NCBI GenBank assembly: GCA_902478945.1
Contig: CABSMX010000001.1
Location: 1-64,000, forward strand
DNA from: an uncultured Collinsella sp.
GTDB lineage: Bacteria; Actinomycetota; Coriobacteriia; Coriobacteriales; Coriobacteriaceae
Reading direction: 5' to 3'
Length of the DNA: 64,000 bases
In this document: piece by piece, positions 27,801 to 35,671 of the stretch
Position numbering within the stretch: position 1 is the first letter of the stretch
Layout of the letters: the number at the start of each line of letters is the position of its first letter
Program-made: the position numbers and the translations under genes
Notes under the pieces: generated by a model
Database searches by the model: none
What the model was told of the DNA's origin: nothing
The model's input: only the letters and a program-made list of their open reading frames with translations

Positions 27801-30732
27801 CGCCACCGGCACTAACGCCGCCGACGGCAAGATCGCGATGACTGCCATCGAGTACACCGAGGCCGGCGAGCACACCTACACGTTGCGCGAGGTCAACGGC
27901 GGAACCGCCAGCAACGGTATATCTTACGACGGCAAGACCTATACCATCGTGACCACCATCACCGACAACGGCGACGGCACACTCAAGGCCGAGCATGTCC
28001 TGAAGGACGCCACGTCTGCGACCTTCAAGAACACCTATAGCGTGACCCCGCTCGATGCAGAGCTCGACTTTGGCCTGAGCAAGGCTGTCGATGGTCGCGC
28101 TTGGACGAGCTCCGACGAGTTCAGCTTTACCATTACCGCCGCCGAGGGCACCCCGCTGCCCGACCCCGCAACCGTGACCGTGAGCAAGAAGGACGCGAAG
28201 GACGGCATCGCAGCCATCAACTTCGGCAAGGTCCGCTACACGGCTGCCGGAACCTACAAGTATGAGATCCGCGAGAACGCAGGCAACGCGGCAGGCATGA
28301 CGTATGACGGACGTGTCGCGACCGCCGAAGTGACCGTGACCGAGAACGGCGAGGGCAAGCTGACCGCCAACGTCACCAAGAAGGAAAACGGCCGCTTCAC
28401 CAACACGTACCGCACTGAGCTCGATTACGCCGCGGCCGGCGGCCTTAAGCTCAGCAAGACCCTCTCCGGACGTCCCATGACCGAGGGCCAGTTCACCTTT
28501 ACCGTGACGCCCGCCGACGAGGCTTCGGCCAACGCACTCGGCTTGCATGAGGGCGCCAACGTGTACAAGTCTCCTGCGACGGCAGAGGCAACGGTCGGTC
28601 TGATTGACATTCTGGCGGGCCATGAGGTCAAGTTTACGCAGGCTGACGCCGGCAAGACCTTCAAATACACCGTGGCCGAGAAGAACGACGGCAAGCCCGG
28701 TTACACCTACGACAACGCCGAGCGCACGGTGAAGATTGCTATCGCCGACGATGGTGCCGGCACGCTTACCGCTACGACGACCGTCTCCGGCGGACCCGAG
28801 GGCACGCTGCCGACCGAGTACAAGACTGGTGTCGCTACGGTCGAAGGCGCCGTGGTCCCGTTCGTCAACAGCTATAGCGCCACGACTGATAGGCAGGGCG
28901 GCGCTCCCGCTCAGGTCGTTGCCACCAAGACCCTGACCGGCCGTCCGCTGGCCGACGGCGAGTTCTACTTTGGCATCGCCTATGCGGGCGAGACGGAAGC
29001 CATCAGTGGCACGCCGGCGTTCAACTATAACGGCCAGGTGAGCTTTGGCACGCTGCATTACGACACCAAGATGCTCGCTGACCTGGTAAGCACCGGGCGC
29101 GCCATCCGCACCGACACGGACGGCAAGCTTGCGTGGACTATCAACTACACGGCCTATGAGTACACGAACTTGCTGGCCGACCAGGGCATTACCGCCGCGA
29201 AGTCGAGCTTTAGCTTTAAGGTCATCGTCGTCGACAACGGCGACGGTACCCTGACGGCAAAGCCTGACTACGGTGGCGTCGAGCCCGTGTTCGAGAACGT
29301 CTACGGCGCCGATGCCGTTGACGCCGCGCTCGCTGGTACCAAGAAGCTCCAGGCTGCCGAGGGCCTGACCCCGGCAGACATCGCGGGCAAGTTCACCTTT
29401 ACCGTGACCGCCGACGAGGCGGGCGCCCCGATGCCCGAGCATACGACCGCAACCAATGACGCGGCCGGCAACGTGGACTTTGGCAAGATCCACTTTACGC
29501 TCGAGGACTTCAACCGCGCCCTGGGCGTGACGACCGATGCTTCTGACGACGCATCGAGCGACGCCGAAGCCAACGCCGACGAGGCCGAGGTTGACGCCGA
29601 CGCTGCCGAGACCGATGGGTCCAACGACGAGTCCGAGCCCGCGGCCCCCACCGCTCCGCGCTCGCACACCTTTACCTACACGGTGGCCGAGTCCGGTACC
29701 GCCCCCGGCGTGACTAACGACGCCAACACCGCGCGCAAGGTTTCCTACACCGTGACTGACGACGGTGCCGGACACCTGAGTGTCGTGCGCAACGGCGACG
29801 ACGGTGCGGCTTTCACGTTCACCAACACCTACAGCGTGACGCCCACCGATTCTGTCGTGACCGATCAGGTCAAGACGGTTAAGCGTCTGACCGGCCGCGA
29901 CCTTGCAGCTGGCGAGTTCACGTTTGAGCTGCTCGAGGACGGCGTGACTGTCGCTAGTGGCACCAACGACGCCAACGGCAACGTTACGCTGAGCCCGATC
30001 CGCTACGAGGCACCCGGCACGCACACGTACACGCTGCGCGAGGCTTGCCCCAACGCGCTCGGCCTGTACAAGGGCGTCACCTATGACGGCATGACCTACA
30101 CCGTCGTGACCACCGTCTCCGACAACGGCGATGGCACGTTGGCCGCGACGCACAAGCTCGAGGGAACCACCGAGTCGGCTGGCTTTACCAACAAGTATCA
30201 CGCCATGCCCACGCAGGTTTCCATCGGCGCCATCAAGGTGCTCGAGGGACGCGAACTCAAGAAGGACGAGTTTAGCTTTAAGCTCGTTGGCGAGGACGCC
30301 GAGTCCACCGTCACCAACGATGCCGACGGCAAGATCAGCTTCGACAAGTTCGAGTACGACGAGCCTGGTACGTACGTCTACACCATCAGCGAGGTCAAGG
30401 GCGACGAGGCCGGTATGACCTACGACAAGTCCGTCTTTACCGCGACCGTCAACGTGGTCGACGACGGCGAGGGCAACCTCAAGGCGAGCGTTGCCTTTAC
30501 CAAGGGCGACAAGAGTGTCGAGGGCATCGTGTTCAACAACACGTACAAGAAGCCCGAGGCGCCCGTGCCGACGCCCGATCCCGGCACGCCCAAGACCGTG
30601 ACGAATATCGTCAAGACGGTTAAGGGCCTGCTGCCCACCACGGGTGACCAGCAGGCCGCCGCACTGCTCATGGCATTCGTCATAGCCATGGCCGGCGTCG
30701 GAGCCCTAGTCTGGGGTATCCGTAAGCGCTAG
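24835..30732 (+). CDS. Cell-wall-anchored vWA surface protein with nine pilin-type isopeptide domains (LPTTG)
   Basis: 1965 residues. An N-terminal signal peptide (GLLAVILAVVLVLPAAAFA) is followed by a von Willebrand factor A domain at about 112-370 with the metal-ion site DASGS and a later TDGS. From about 700 onward nine repeats start with a K-x-L-x-G-R-type word (KVLEGRE, KVLTGRD, KSLAGRK, KTLSGRP, KRLTGRD and others), contain Y-x-x-x-E strands, and mostly end in F-x-N-T-Y. That is the Lys, Glu and Asn set of Spy0128/FctA-type domains that form internal isopeptide bonds. The C-terminus is a full sorting signal: LPTTG, a hydrophobic stretch, then RKR. The architecture fits a tip adhesin or major surface fibre attached by sortase; no sortase gene is in the window. 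It has its own promoter region and is surrounded by palindromic repeats. Confidence 0.92.
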   Translation: MSRYTRGLLAVILAVVLVLPAAAFAMLPEANARSSTGMDGPKATKVVDHDTSNHWKFWAGGYDGSKVTTQNVGRIWTDKTVQAIDDGKSDFLTTLSAMSSTSDTTSLVSKPLDIVMVLDASGSMDDPMGGGDSTKRIDALKNAANHFIDTIAEQNKSIEDASKQHQVAIVKFAGKKTDWIGNDTYRDGRYSYNYSQTMQKLTACSGDGAMSLKYTVNSIKPAGATQADYGLELARDISGRKDAQKIVVFFTDGSPTSSRDFEPAVARDAINTAKTIKSGGATIYTIGIFNGAKPDDDPTSSDTSNKNKFMHAVSSNYPEATSSVSHGLFGKKWNVNFGNPIASASYYKSATNAAELDQVFKDISSAITSGKGFPTKVEGNNPNGSGYITFEDELGAFMQVDSFTGAEYNGKTYGAATKSTDGNIDTYTFDGELAHLVITVDRADKNNPQRGDIVTVKIPASLIPLRRFTVDKSAGTFVVDSTDAISPIRVVYASSVKSIARANLFTPNNVPGLQDYIDKHKDADSNTVSFYANKWTGDDVGDTVASFEPAATNGYYYFQKLTPVYTDAACTKLATEKPSGSKTYWYKDEFMAQNSSGAPYDDSVSIPVKGSELESFEGALVKDGDHWSIKAGTARLAFINQLHTTKERVGGNPTDTARDVINPQWNNTKVVSGATKVNVYLGNNGKISFTLNTTPATVDTKASFGLTKVLEGREWTGTDAFEFELSATSDNNAPMPDPATVTVTNADLDKGKAAINFGKITYAEPGKYTYEVREKNAGQTIDGITYSKNVAKITVTVTPNKKGELSAEVKVAWSEADVTEFRNTYATNPVESSVTDQIAVTKVLTGRDLTAGEFSFELREVKGEDSELIETVKNAADGNVTFSPIKYTEIGQHTYTLHEIKGNAGGIAYDNTVYTIVTTIADNDKGQLVATHELKGAEGVKSIKFENAYNLTPKSFSVTDKIKATKSLAGRKLKDGEFSFELVEGNDVVATGTNAADGKIAMTAIEYTEAGEHTYTLREVNGGTASNGISYDGKTYTIVTTITDNGDGTLKAEHVLKDATSATFKNTYSVTPLDAELDFGLSKAVDGRAWTSSDEFSFTITAAEGTPLPDPATVTVSKKDAKDGIAAINFGKVRYTAAGTYKYEIRENAGNAAGMTYDGRVATAEVTVTENGEGKLTANVTKKENGRFTNTYRTELDYAAAGGLKLSKTLSGRPMTEGQFTFTVTPADEASANALGLHEGANVYKSPATAEATVGLIDILAGHEVKFTQADAGKTFKYTVAEKNDGKPGYTYDNAERTVKIAIADDGAGTLTATTTVSGGPEGTLPTEYKTGVATVEGAVVPFVNSYSATTDRQGGAPAQVVATKTLTGRPLADGEFYFGIAYAGETEAISGTPAFNYNGQVSFGTLHYDTKMLADLVSTGRAIRTDTDGKLAWTINYTAYEYTNLLADQGITAAKSSFSFKVIVVDNGDGTLTAKPDYGGVEPVFENVYGADAVDAALAGTKKLQAAEGLTPADIAGKFTFTVTADEAGAPMPEHTTATNDAAGNVDFGKIHFTLEDFNRALGVTTDASDDASSDAEANADEAEVDADAAETDGSNDESEPAAPTAPRSHTFTYTVAESGTAPGVTNDANTARKVSYTVTDDGAGHLSVVRNGDDGAAFTFTNTYSVTPTDSVVTDQVKTVKRLTGRDLAAGEFTFELLEDGVTVASGTNDANGNVTLSPIRYEAPGTHTYTLREACPNALGLYKGVTYDGMTYTVVTTVSDNGDGTLAATHKLEGTTESAGFTNKYHAMPTQVSIGAIKVLEGRELKKDEFSFKLVGEDAESTVTNDADGKISFDKFEYDEPGTYVYTISEVKGDEAGMTYDKSVFTATVNVVDDGEGNLKASVAFTKGDKSVEGIVFNNTYKKPEAPVPTPDPGTPKTVTNIVKTVKGLLPTTGDQQAAALLMAFVIAMAGVGALVWGIRKR

Positions 30733-30745
30733 GCGCGCTGACAGC

Positions 30746-30769
30746 GCCCGGGGCCAAAAGGCCCCGGGC
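30746..30769 (+). terminator. Hairpin after the LPTTG surface protein
   Basis: GCCCGGGGCC and GGCCCCGGGC enclose AAAA, 13 bases after the stop. No T-run follows; a second, better terminator lies at 30807. Confidence 0.6.
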
Positions 30770-30806
30770 CGCTGGCGAAAAGCCAAAAATGTAGCCCCCA
30801 CCCCCA

Positions 30807-30847
30807 GCCGCCACGGAGGTATCTCCCTCCTCCGTGGCGGCACTTTT
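30807..30847 (+). terminator. Terminator downstream of the LPTTG surface protein
   Basis: A perfect 13-bp stem (GCCGCCACGGAGG with CCTCCGTGGCGGC) is followed by ACTTTTGTG. Confidence 0.75.
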
Positions 30848-30861
30848 GTGTGCCGGGGGCG

Positions 30862-31018
30862 CCACGAAACCGGCCCATCTACTACGTTTAGCCCTTACCC
30901 CCAACCATGCCAAAAAACGCGAAAACAAAACCGCAGGTAGAACGCCTGCGATTTTTCATGAAACGCGGTTATGGTCGGGGGTATCGAGTCAAACGTAGTA
31001 GATGGGCCGATTTCGTGG
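30862..31018. repeat. Palindromic element B, copy 2 (157 bp)
   Basis: It has the same 28-bp inverted ends as the copy at 24450-24607 (outer word CCACGAAA) and the same core AACAAAACCGCAGGTAGA, in the same orientation. Confidence 0.88.
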
Positions 31019-31032
31019 CGGGCGCCGTCAGC

Positions 31033-31068
31033 CGATCTCCGCGAGCGGAAGAAAAGGGATCATTTTGG
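31033..31068. repeat. Short palindromic element C, copy 3 (diverged)
   Basis: CGATCTCC, then GCGGAAGAAAAGGGATCATT. It is recognisably the same order of words as the copies before the surface protein, with several substitutions. Confidence 0.55.
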
Positions 31069-31110
31069 TCCCGCGAGGCTTGCGGAGGCACTCGTGCAAG
31101 GCCGCCCGAA

Positions 31111-31264
31111 CAAAACTATGCCGGTTTACTACGATGAATTCGACATTCCCGACCATGACTGCATTATTCTAATTATTGCAAGCGTTCTACCTGCGGTTTT
31201 GCAAGCGCGCAATTTGCCGTGGTCGAAGGTGGGCGATTCATCGTAGTAAACCGGCATAGTTTTG
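31111..31264. repeat. Palindromic element A, copy 2 (154 bp, core inverted)
   Basis: The 29-bp ends are perfect inverted repeats (outer word CAAAACTATGCCGG). Relative to the other copies the core ACCGCAGGTAGAAC lies on the - strand. An open frame of 91 codons runs through it but has no ribosome-binding site or protein character. Confidence 0.88.
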
Positions 31265-31266
31265 AG

Positions 31267-31304
31267 TTGATCCGTTGGGGACGGAGGAAAACGGATCATT
31301 CTTG
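31267..31304. repeat. Short palindromic element C, copy 4
   Basis: TTGATCCGTT, GGGGACGGAGG and AAAACGGATCATT follow in order; the outer words TGATCCGTT and AACGGATCA form a perfect 9-bp inverted pair. Confidence 0.75.
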
Positions 31305-31348
31305 GCTCCGTACGGCTTGCGGGGTGTCGGTATGTGACCCCACTGTTC

Positions 31349-31502
31349 CAAAACTATGCCGGTTTACGGGGCCGAATCGCGAACCCCCAACCATGTCGAT
31401 AGTTGCAAGAATAAAACCGCAGGTAGACGAGCCGTCATTTTGCAGAAAACGTGGGTATGGATGAGGGCCCCGACTTTAGCCCCGTAATTCGGCATAGTTT
31501 TG
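31349..31502. repeat. Palindromic element A, copy 3 (154 bp)
   Basis: The 24-bp ends are inverted with two mismatches (outer word CAAAACTATGCCG). The core ATAAAACCGCAGGTAGA is in the same orientation as copy 1, 84 bases beyond copy 2. Confidence 0.86.
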
Positions 31503-31565
31503 AAATGGCGTTAAATCGGTAGCAGCCATTTTGCTATGCCGGGGGGGGGCTCGGTCTTTGGGCAA

Positions 31566-32195
31566 CTACCCTCGCAGGTAGGCGATGGCGATCTGCGTGC
31601 GGTTGCGCAGGCCCATTTTGGCAAGGATTGAGCTGATGTGGTTGCGCACGGTGCCTTCGCCCATATAGGCGGTGGCGGCAATCTCCTTGTTGTCGAGGCC
31701 GCGGGCGATGAGCTCGGCGACTTCGAACTCGCGGTCGGTCAGGCTGGCGAAGGCTGCGGGCCGGCGGGGCGTGCCCGCCTCGACGTCCGTTCCGTCAAAA
31801 TCGATGTCCTCGATCGCCTTGCCCTCGAGTACGCGTTTGCCGTCCATGACTTGCGTCAATGCCGGAGGAATGGCGGCGACATCGGTTTTGATCAGGTAGC
31901 CGCGGGCGCCCAGTTTGAGCGCCGACACAATGTACTCGTCATCCGAGAATGTCGTCAGAAACACCACGCGCGCCGAAGGGTCGCGCTCAAGGATCTCGCG
32001 TGCCGCCGAAAGTCCGTCGCGTCCCGGCATCTGAATGTCGAGCAGCGCGATATCGGGTGCGTGTTCGGCATAGAGCGCCACCGCATCGTCGCCATTGGCG
32101 CCGGTGCCCACCACCTCGATCTGCGGCTGGGCGCCCAGGATAATCTTGAGCGAATCGACCACTAGGCGGTCGTCGTCGACAACGATGAGCCTCAT
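31566..32195 (-). CDS. Two-component response regulator, NarL/LuxR type
   Basis: 209 residues: an N-terminal receiver domain with acidic pocket D7-D9, phosphoacceptor D53 (LLDIQMPG), T81 and K103, then a LuxR-type helix-turn-helix (LTDREFEVAELIARGLDNKE, then GTVRNHISSILAKMG). It binds DNA once phosphorylated by the partner kinase, whose stop codon overlaps its start in ATGA. The pair is transcribed away from an ABC exporter starting about 200 bases off, which is the probable target, as in LnrJK/LnrLMN-like and DesKR-like systems. The kinase is upstream in the same transcript. Confidence 0.92.
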   Translation of the reverse strand: MRLIVVDDDRLVVDSLKIILGAQPQIEVVGTGANGDDAVALYAEHAPDIALLDIQMPGRDGLSAAREILERDPSARVVFLTTFSDDEYIVSALKLGARGYLIKTDVAAIPPALTQVMDGKRVLEGKAIEDIDFDGTDVEAGTPRRPAAFASLTDREFEVAELIARGLDNKEIAATAYMGEGTVRNHISSILAKMGLRNRTQIAIAYLRG

Positions 32196-33337
32196 CGGCC
32201 CTCATCTCCTTGCTGTTTGGGAATGGTGGCAAACACACGCCAGGCGCCGGCGCCGGCGCGCGGGCCGGCGGTGAAGGTGCCGCCAAGTGCCTCGACGCGT
32301 TCGCGCATGGAGCTCAGCCCCATGCCCTCCGTGGCGCCGCGACCGTTTGCTTGGGCCCCGCCCGCGCCATCGTCGGTAACAATGAGCTGGTAAAACGACG
32401 GATGCTCCATGCACCGTACGGTGACGGTTTGGGCGCAAGCGTGGCGCATGGTATTGGAGAGCGCCTCGCGCAGGACCGCTGCAAAGCAGTTGGCGACGTT
32501 TGCGGGCGCATGTTCGGCCAAAACTTCAAGCTCAATCTGCGGGCCGCCGTCCGAGCGCGCGCCTTCAACAATACGTTCGAGCTGCACGGAAAGGTCGGCA
32601 GCGTTGTCGTTGAGTGCATGGACGCTGGTGCGCACAAGCTGGAGTGCCTCGTCAACCGTGCGTTTAACGTCGGCGAAATCGTCGGCGACGCCGGGCTCGT
32701 CGGCGTGGACCACGCGCAGGGCTTCGGCCTGCAGTGAGGCGCGCGTGAGCTGGTGACCGACGTTATCGTGGATCTCGCGCGCGATGCGGGCACGTTCGGC
32801 GAGTGTCGCGAGCTCGACTTCGTAGTCCTGGCGGTCGGCAAGATCGCGGTTGCGCGCCTCGAGCGCGAGGGCTCGTTCCTGCAGTTCGTCGCGGGTGCGG
32901 CGCATGCGCTGCTGCTCGCACTCCAGCTGGGCGGTACGTAGCGATAGCAAGATGGCGGCAACTGAAAGGACGGCGGTCAGCAGAAGCGTTCGGGCGGTGA
33001 TCGCATCGGCACGAAGGTCTGCGACGAGCGCAAAGACAAAGGCGATGCCAATGCCCAGCGCGACCCAGGCGTGCTCGCGGCGCGCGCGTCGCGCGATGTC
33101 ATAGAGGGCGAGGGGCGCAAACGGCACAAACGGCGGCACGAAGACGGCCGCGATGATGTAAGCGTAGCTCGCGGCCTCGCTTACACGGCGCGTGCGTTCT
33201 CCCTGTGCGACCTCGGCCAGCGAGGTGGCGATAACGCCAAGGCAAAACGCCGCGACCAGGCGAGCGTCCACAGCAAGGCCCATAGCGGCCGCAATGCAGC
33301 ACGCCAGCACGATCGATTTGTCGAAAAGCCTGTTCAT
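32192..33337 (-). CDS. Sensor histidine kinase (HisKA_3/HATPase, NarL-partner type)
   Basis: With the ATG at 33337 the protein has 381 residues. The N-terminal half holds about four membrane helices with short loops and no large extracellular sensor, as in kinases sensing membrane damage or lipid-active drugs. A coiled stretch leads to the dimerisation helix with phosphoacceptor H190 (AREIHDNVGHQL). The ATPase domain ends with DDGAGG and GMGLSSMRERV. The open frame could begin further upstream at 33460, but those 41 residues are Arg-rich and unlike a membrane N-terminus. No ribosome-binding site precedes the chosen ATG; a TACAAT box lies six bases before it, so the transcript may be leaderless. 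Confidence 0.88.
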   Translation of the reverse strand: MNRLFDKSIVLACCIAAAMGLAVDARLVAAFCLGVIATSLAEVAQGERTRRVSEAASYAYIIAAVFVPPFVPFAPLALYDIARRARREHAWVALGIGIAFVFALVADLRADAITARTLLLTAVLSVAAILLSLRTAQLECEQQRMRRTRDELQERALALEARNRDLADRQDYEVELATLAERARIAREIHDNVGHQLTRASLQAEALRVVHADEPGVADDFADVKRTVDEALQLVRTSVHALNDNAADLSVQLERIVEGARSDGGPQIELEVLAEHAPANVANCFAAVLREALSNTMRHACAQTVTVRCMEHPSFYQLIVTDDGAGGAQANGRGATEGMGLSSMRERVEALGGTFTAGPRAGAGAWRVFATIPKQQGDEGR

Positions 33338-33343
33338 ACGGGT

Positions 33344-33349
33344 ATTGTA
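33344..33349 (-). promoter_or_regulatory. Probable -10 box of the kinase/regulator operon (leaderless start)
   Basis: TACAAT on the - strand ends six bases before the A of the kinase ATG, so the predicted transcription start coincides with the start codon. The -35 region is weak. Confidence 0.45.
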
Positions 33350-33535
33350 CGCGAACCCGCGCGTGGTGGAGGAGCCGCCCACGCAACCGTGACATTCCTC
33401 CCGTGCGGCAAAGCGGGGGCGTCGGCGGGCCGCACGACCAAGACCCCGCACTCGTGACAAAGCTCACTGGTGCGCGCCGGCGGTTCCTGCGATGATGCAA
33501 TCGTACCGGGCCGCAATCAACAGAAGGGCCGCCTC

Positions 33536-34474
33536 ATGACAGACATCGTCCACGTCGAAAATCTCGTCAAGCGCTACGACGATCTTATCGCGCTCGACCA
33601 CTTTAATCTGAGCATCGCCCCCGGCGAGATCTTTGGCCTGCTGGGCCCCAACGGCTCGGGCAAGACCACGTCCATCAACTGCATTCTGCAGCTGCTCGCC
33701 TACGACAAAGGCACCATCGAGCTGTTCGGTGAACCCATGACGCCCACGCGCTACGACCTCAAGCGCCGCATCGGCGTGGTCCCGCAGCAAGTTGCGGTGT
33801 TCGACGAGCTCACCGTGCGCGAGAACATCGACTATTTCTGCAGTCTCTACGTCAACGACCGCAAGCGCCGCCGTGCGCTGGTCGACGAGGCCATCGACTT
33901 TGTCGGGCTGGGCGACTTTACCAAGTTCCGCCCCGGCAAGCTCTCGGGCGGCCTGGCGCGTCGTCTCAACATTGCCTGCGGCATCGCGCACAAGCCCGAG
34001 CTCATCTTTTTTGACGAGCCCACGGTGGCGGTCGACCCGCAGAGCCGCAACGCCATCCTGGAGGGTATTTGCCGCCTGCGCGACGAGGGCGCCACGGTGG
34101 TGTATACCAGCCATTACATGGAGGAAGTCGAGCAGATTTGCAGCCGCATCATGATCGTGGACGGCGGCCGCGTGCTGGCGCAGGGCACCAACGACGAGCT
34201 CAAGCGCATGATTCAGATGGGCGAGCGCGTGACGGTCGAGGTCGGCGCCGTCGAGACCGCCACGGTCGAGCGGCTGCGCGCCCTCGAGCACGTGCTTTCG
34301 GTTGAGCTTTCCGGCGGCGAGCTCGTCTGCACCTGCGAAGCGAGCCCGCACAACCTGGTCGACATCCTCGACACGCTGCGTGCCGCCGACGTGGCACTCG
34401 GCCGCGTGTGGAGCGAGCCGCCGACCCTCAACGACGTGTTCCTCGAGATCACCGGCCGCGAGCTGCGCGACTAG
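33536..34474 (+). CDS. ABC exporter ATPase
   Basis: 312 residues from the ATG preceded by GAAGGG. Walker A GLLGPNGSGKTT, Q-loop GVVPQQ, signature LSGGLARR and Walker B LIFFDEPTVAVDP are all present. The last 90 residues form the C-terminal extension seen in CcmA/DrrA-type drug and lipid exporters. The next two genes are its membrane partners. Its divergence from the two-component system suggests induction by an envelope-active compound. The nearest described arrangement is LnrLMN of Bacillus (one ATPase, two ABC-2 permeases), so an antimicrobial or linear-polyene type substrate is possible but unproven. Confidence 0.93.
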   Translation: MTDIVHVENLVKRYDDLIALDHFNLSIAPGEIFGLLGPNGSGKTTSINCILQLLAYDKGTIELFGEPMTPTRYDLKRRIGVVPQQVAVFDELTVRENIDYFCSLYVNDRKRRRALVDEAIDFVGLGDFTKFRPGKLSGGLARRLNIACGIAHKPELIFFDEPTVAVDPQSRNAILEGICRLRDEGATVVYTSHYMEEVEQICSRIMIVDGGRVLAQGTNDELKRMIQMGERVTVEVGAVETATVERLRALEHVLSVELSGGELVCTCEASPHNLVDILDTLRAADVALGRVWSEPPTLNDVFLEITGRELRD

Positions 34475-34483
34475 GGGGCAGCC

Positions 34484-35671
34484 ATGTTCAACACCATTAT
34501 CATTACGGTCAAGACGCTGCTGCGCCGGCCGAGCACGTGGGTCTGGGGCGCGATCTTTCCCGTCGCGCTTTCTACGATGTTCATGTTTATGTTTGCGAAC
34601 CTCGGCTCCGACGGCACGGTCGACCCGGTGCCGGTGGCCGTCGTAGAGGATGAGGCCTGGGGCGCTTCGTCCTTTAAGGACGTGGCGACGTCGCTTGCCA
34701 AGGAAGGCGACGACCAACTGCTCGAGATCCACGAGTGCGACGACGCAGCCGATGCGAACCGTGCGCTCAAGGCCGGCGAGGTCGCGGGCATCTATACGGT
34801 CGACGATGTGGGCACGCCCAAACTCACGTTGCTTTCGAGCTATGACAGCTCTCGTGCGTCGTCGGTGCTCACCGACCGCAGCATCCTTGAGACGGTGGCG
34901 AGCTCGTATACGCAAAATGCCGAGCTCATGTCCCAGATTGTCCAGGACAACCCGGCGGCGCTCGCCGACCCCGAGGCGGTTGCGCGCGCCCTGTCGCTCG
35001 AGGGCGACACCCGCCGCGTAAGCCTGACACGCACCACGCCCGATGGCACGGTCATCTACTATTACGCGCTTTTTGGCCTGGTCGCGATGATGTCTGCCGA
35101 GTTTGCCGCCTTGAGCGTCGTCGATTTGCAGCCCAATCTGTCCGGCCTTGGCGCACGCCGCTGCGCGGGCGGCCTTTCCAAGACGGCGTCGCTGGCCGGC
35201 ATTTTTGTCGGCTCGTGGCTGGTCTCCTTCGCCTCGATGACGGTTGCGATTTGCTACGTGCGCCTGGTCGTGGGCGTCGACTTTGGCGGGCGCGAGGGAC
35301 TGTGTTTGGTGGGCGCCGCCGCTTCCGCGCTTGCCGCCACGGGCTTGGGGCTCTTTGTGGGCACGCTTCCCGTTAAGGGCGGCAAGGCGTCCAAGTCGGG
35401 CATCCTCACAGGCTTTGCTACCACGTGCGCCCTGTTCGCCGGCCTCTACGGCGAGCCGGCGATGGCACTTGCCGACGACGTCGCCCGCGCCTGCCCGGCC
35501 GAGTGCTGGTTCAACCCTGTCAAGCTCATCTGCGACATGTTCAACCGCCTGTATTTCTTTGAGGACCTGGGCCCCTTTGCCGTTCGCGCCGGCGCGCTGG
35601 TCCTTATGGCGCTGCTGTTCGTTGCCGCCGCCACGCTGATCTTTGGAAGGAGCCGCTATGAGCACCTTTAA
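34484..35671 (+). CDS. ABC-2 type exporter permease 1
   Basis: 395 residues with the ABC-2 permease layout. One membrane helix near the N-terminus (VWGAIFPVALSTMFMFMF) is followed by a large extracytoplasmic domain of about 170 residues and then five or six helices to the C-terminus (IYYYALFGLVAMMSAEFAAL onwards). The GARRCAGGLSKT cytoplasmic loop fits the coupling region. It starts nine bases after the ATPase stop and overlaps the second permease by 14 bases, so the subunits are probably made in fixed ratio. Confidence 0.9.
   Translation: MFNTIIITVKTLLRRPSTWVWGAIFPVALSTMFMFMFANLGSDGTVDPVPVAVVEDEAWGASSFKDVATSLAKEGDDQLLEIHECDDAADANRALKAGEVAGIYTVDDVGTPKLTLLSSYDSSRASSVLTDRSILETVASSYTQNAELMSQIVQDNPAALADPEAVARALSLEGDTRRVSLTRTTPDGTVIYYYALFGLVAMMSAEFAALSVVDLQPNLSGLGARRCAGGLSKTASLAGIFVGSWLVSFASMTVAICYVRLVVGVDFGGREGLCLVGAAASALAATGLGLFVGTLPVKGGKASKSGILTGFATTCALFAGLYGEPAMALADDVARACPAECWFNPVKLICDMFNRLYFFEDLGPFAVRAGALVLMALLFVAAATLIFGRSRYEHL

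Noticed and set aside
25594..30201. Very long open frame on the - strand inside the isopeptide surface protein (also 4313-6250, 12842-14782, 33464-35686 and 20231-21547).
   Set aside because: They mirror GC-rich genes on the other strand, are rich in Arg, Gly, Val and His without domain motifs, and lack ribosome-binding sites.
30971..31246. Open frame of 91 codons between the surface protein and the response regulator.
   Set aside because: It lies across palindromic elements A and B, whose other copies are not open in the same way, and has no protein-like composition.
31105..31505. Small RNA gene or attenuator at the adjacent A elements.
   Set aside because: The hairpin potential is clear but no promoter or terminator pair could be placed; they are listed as repeats only.
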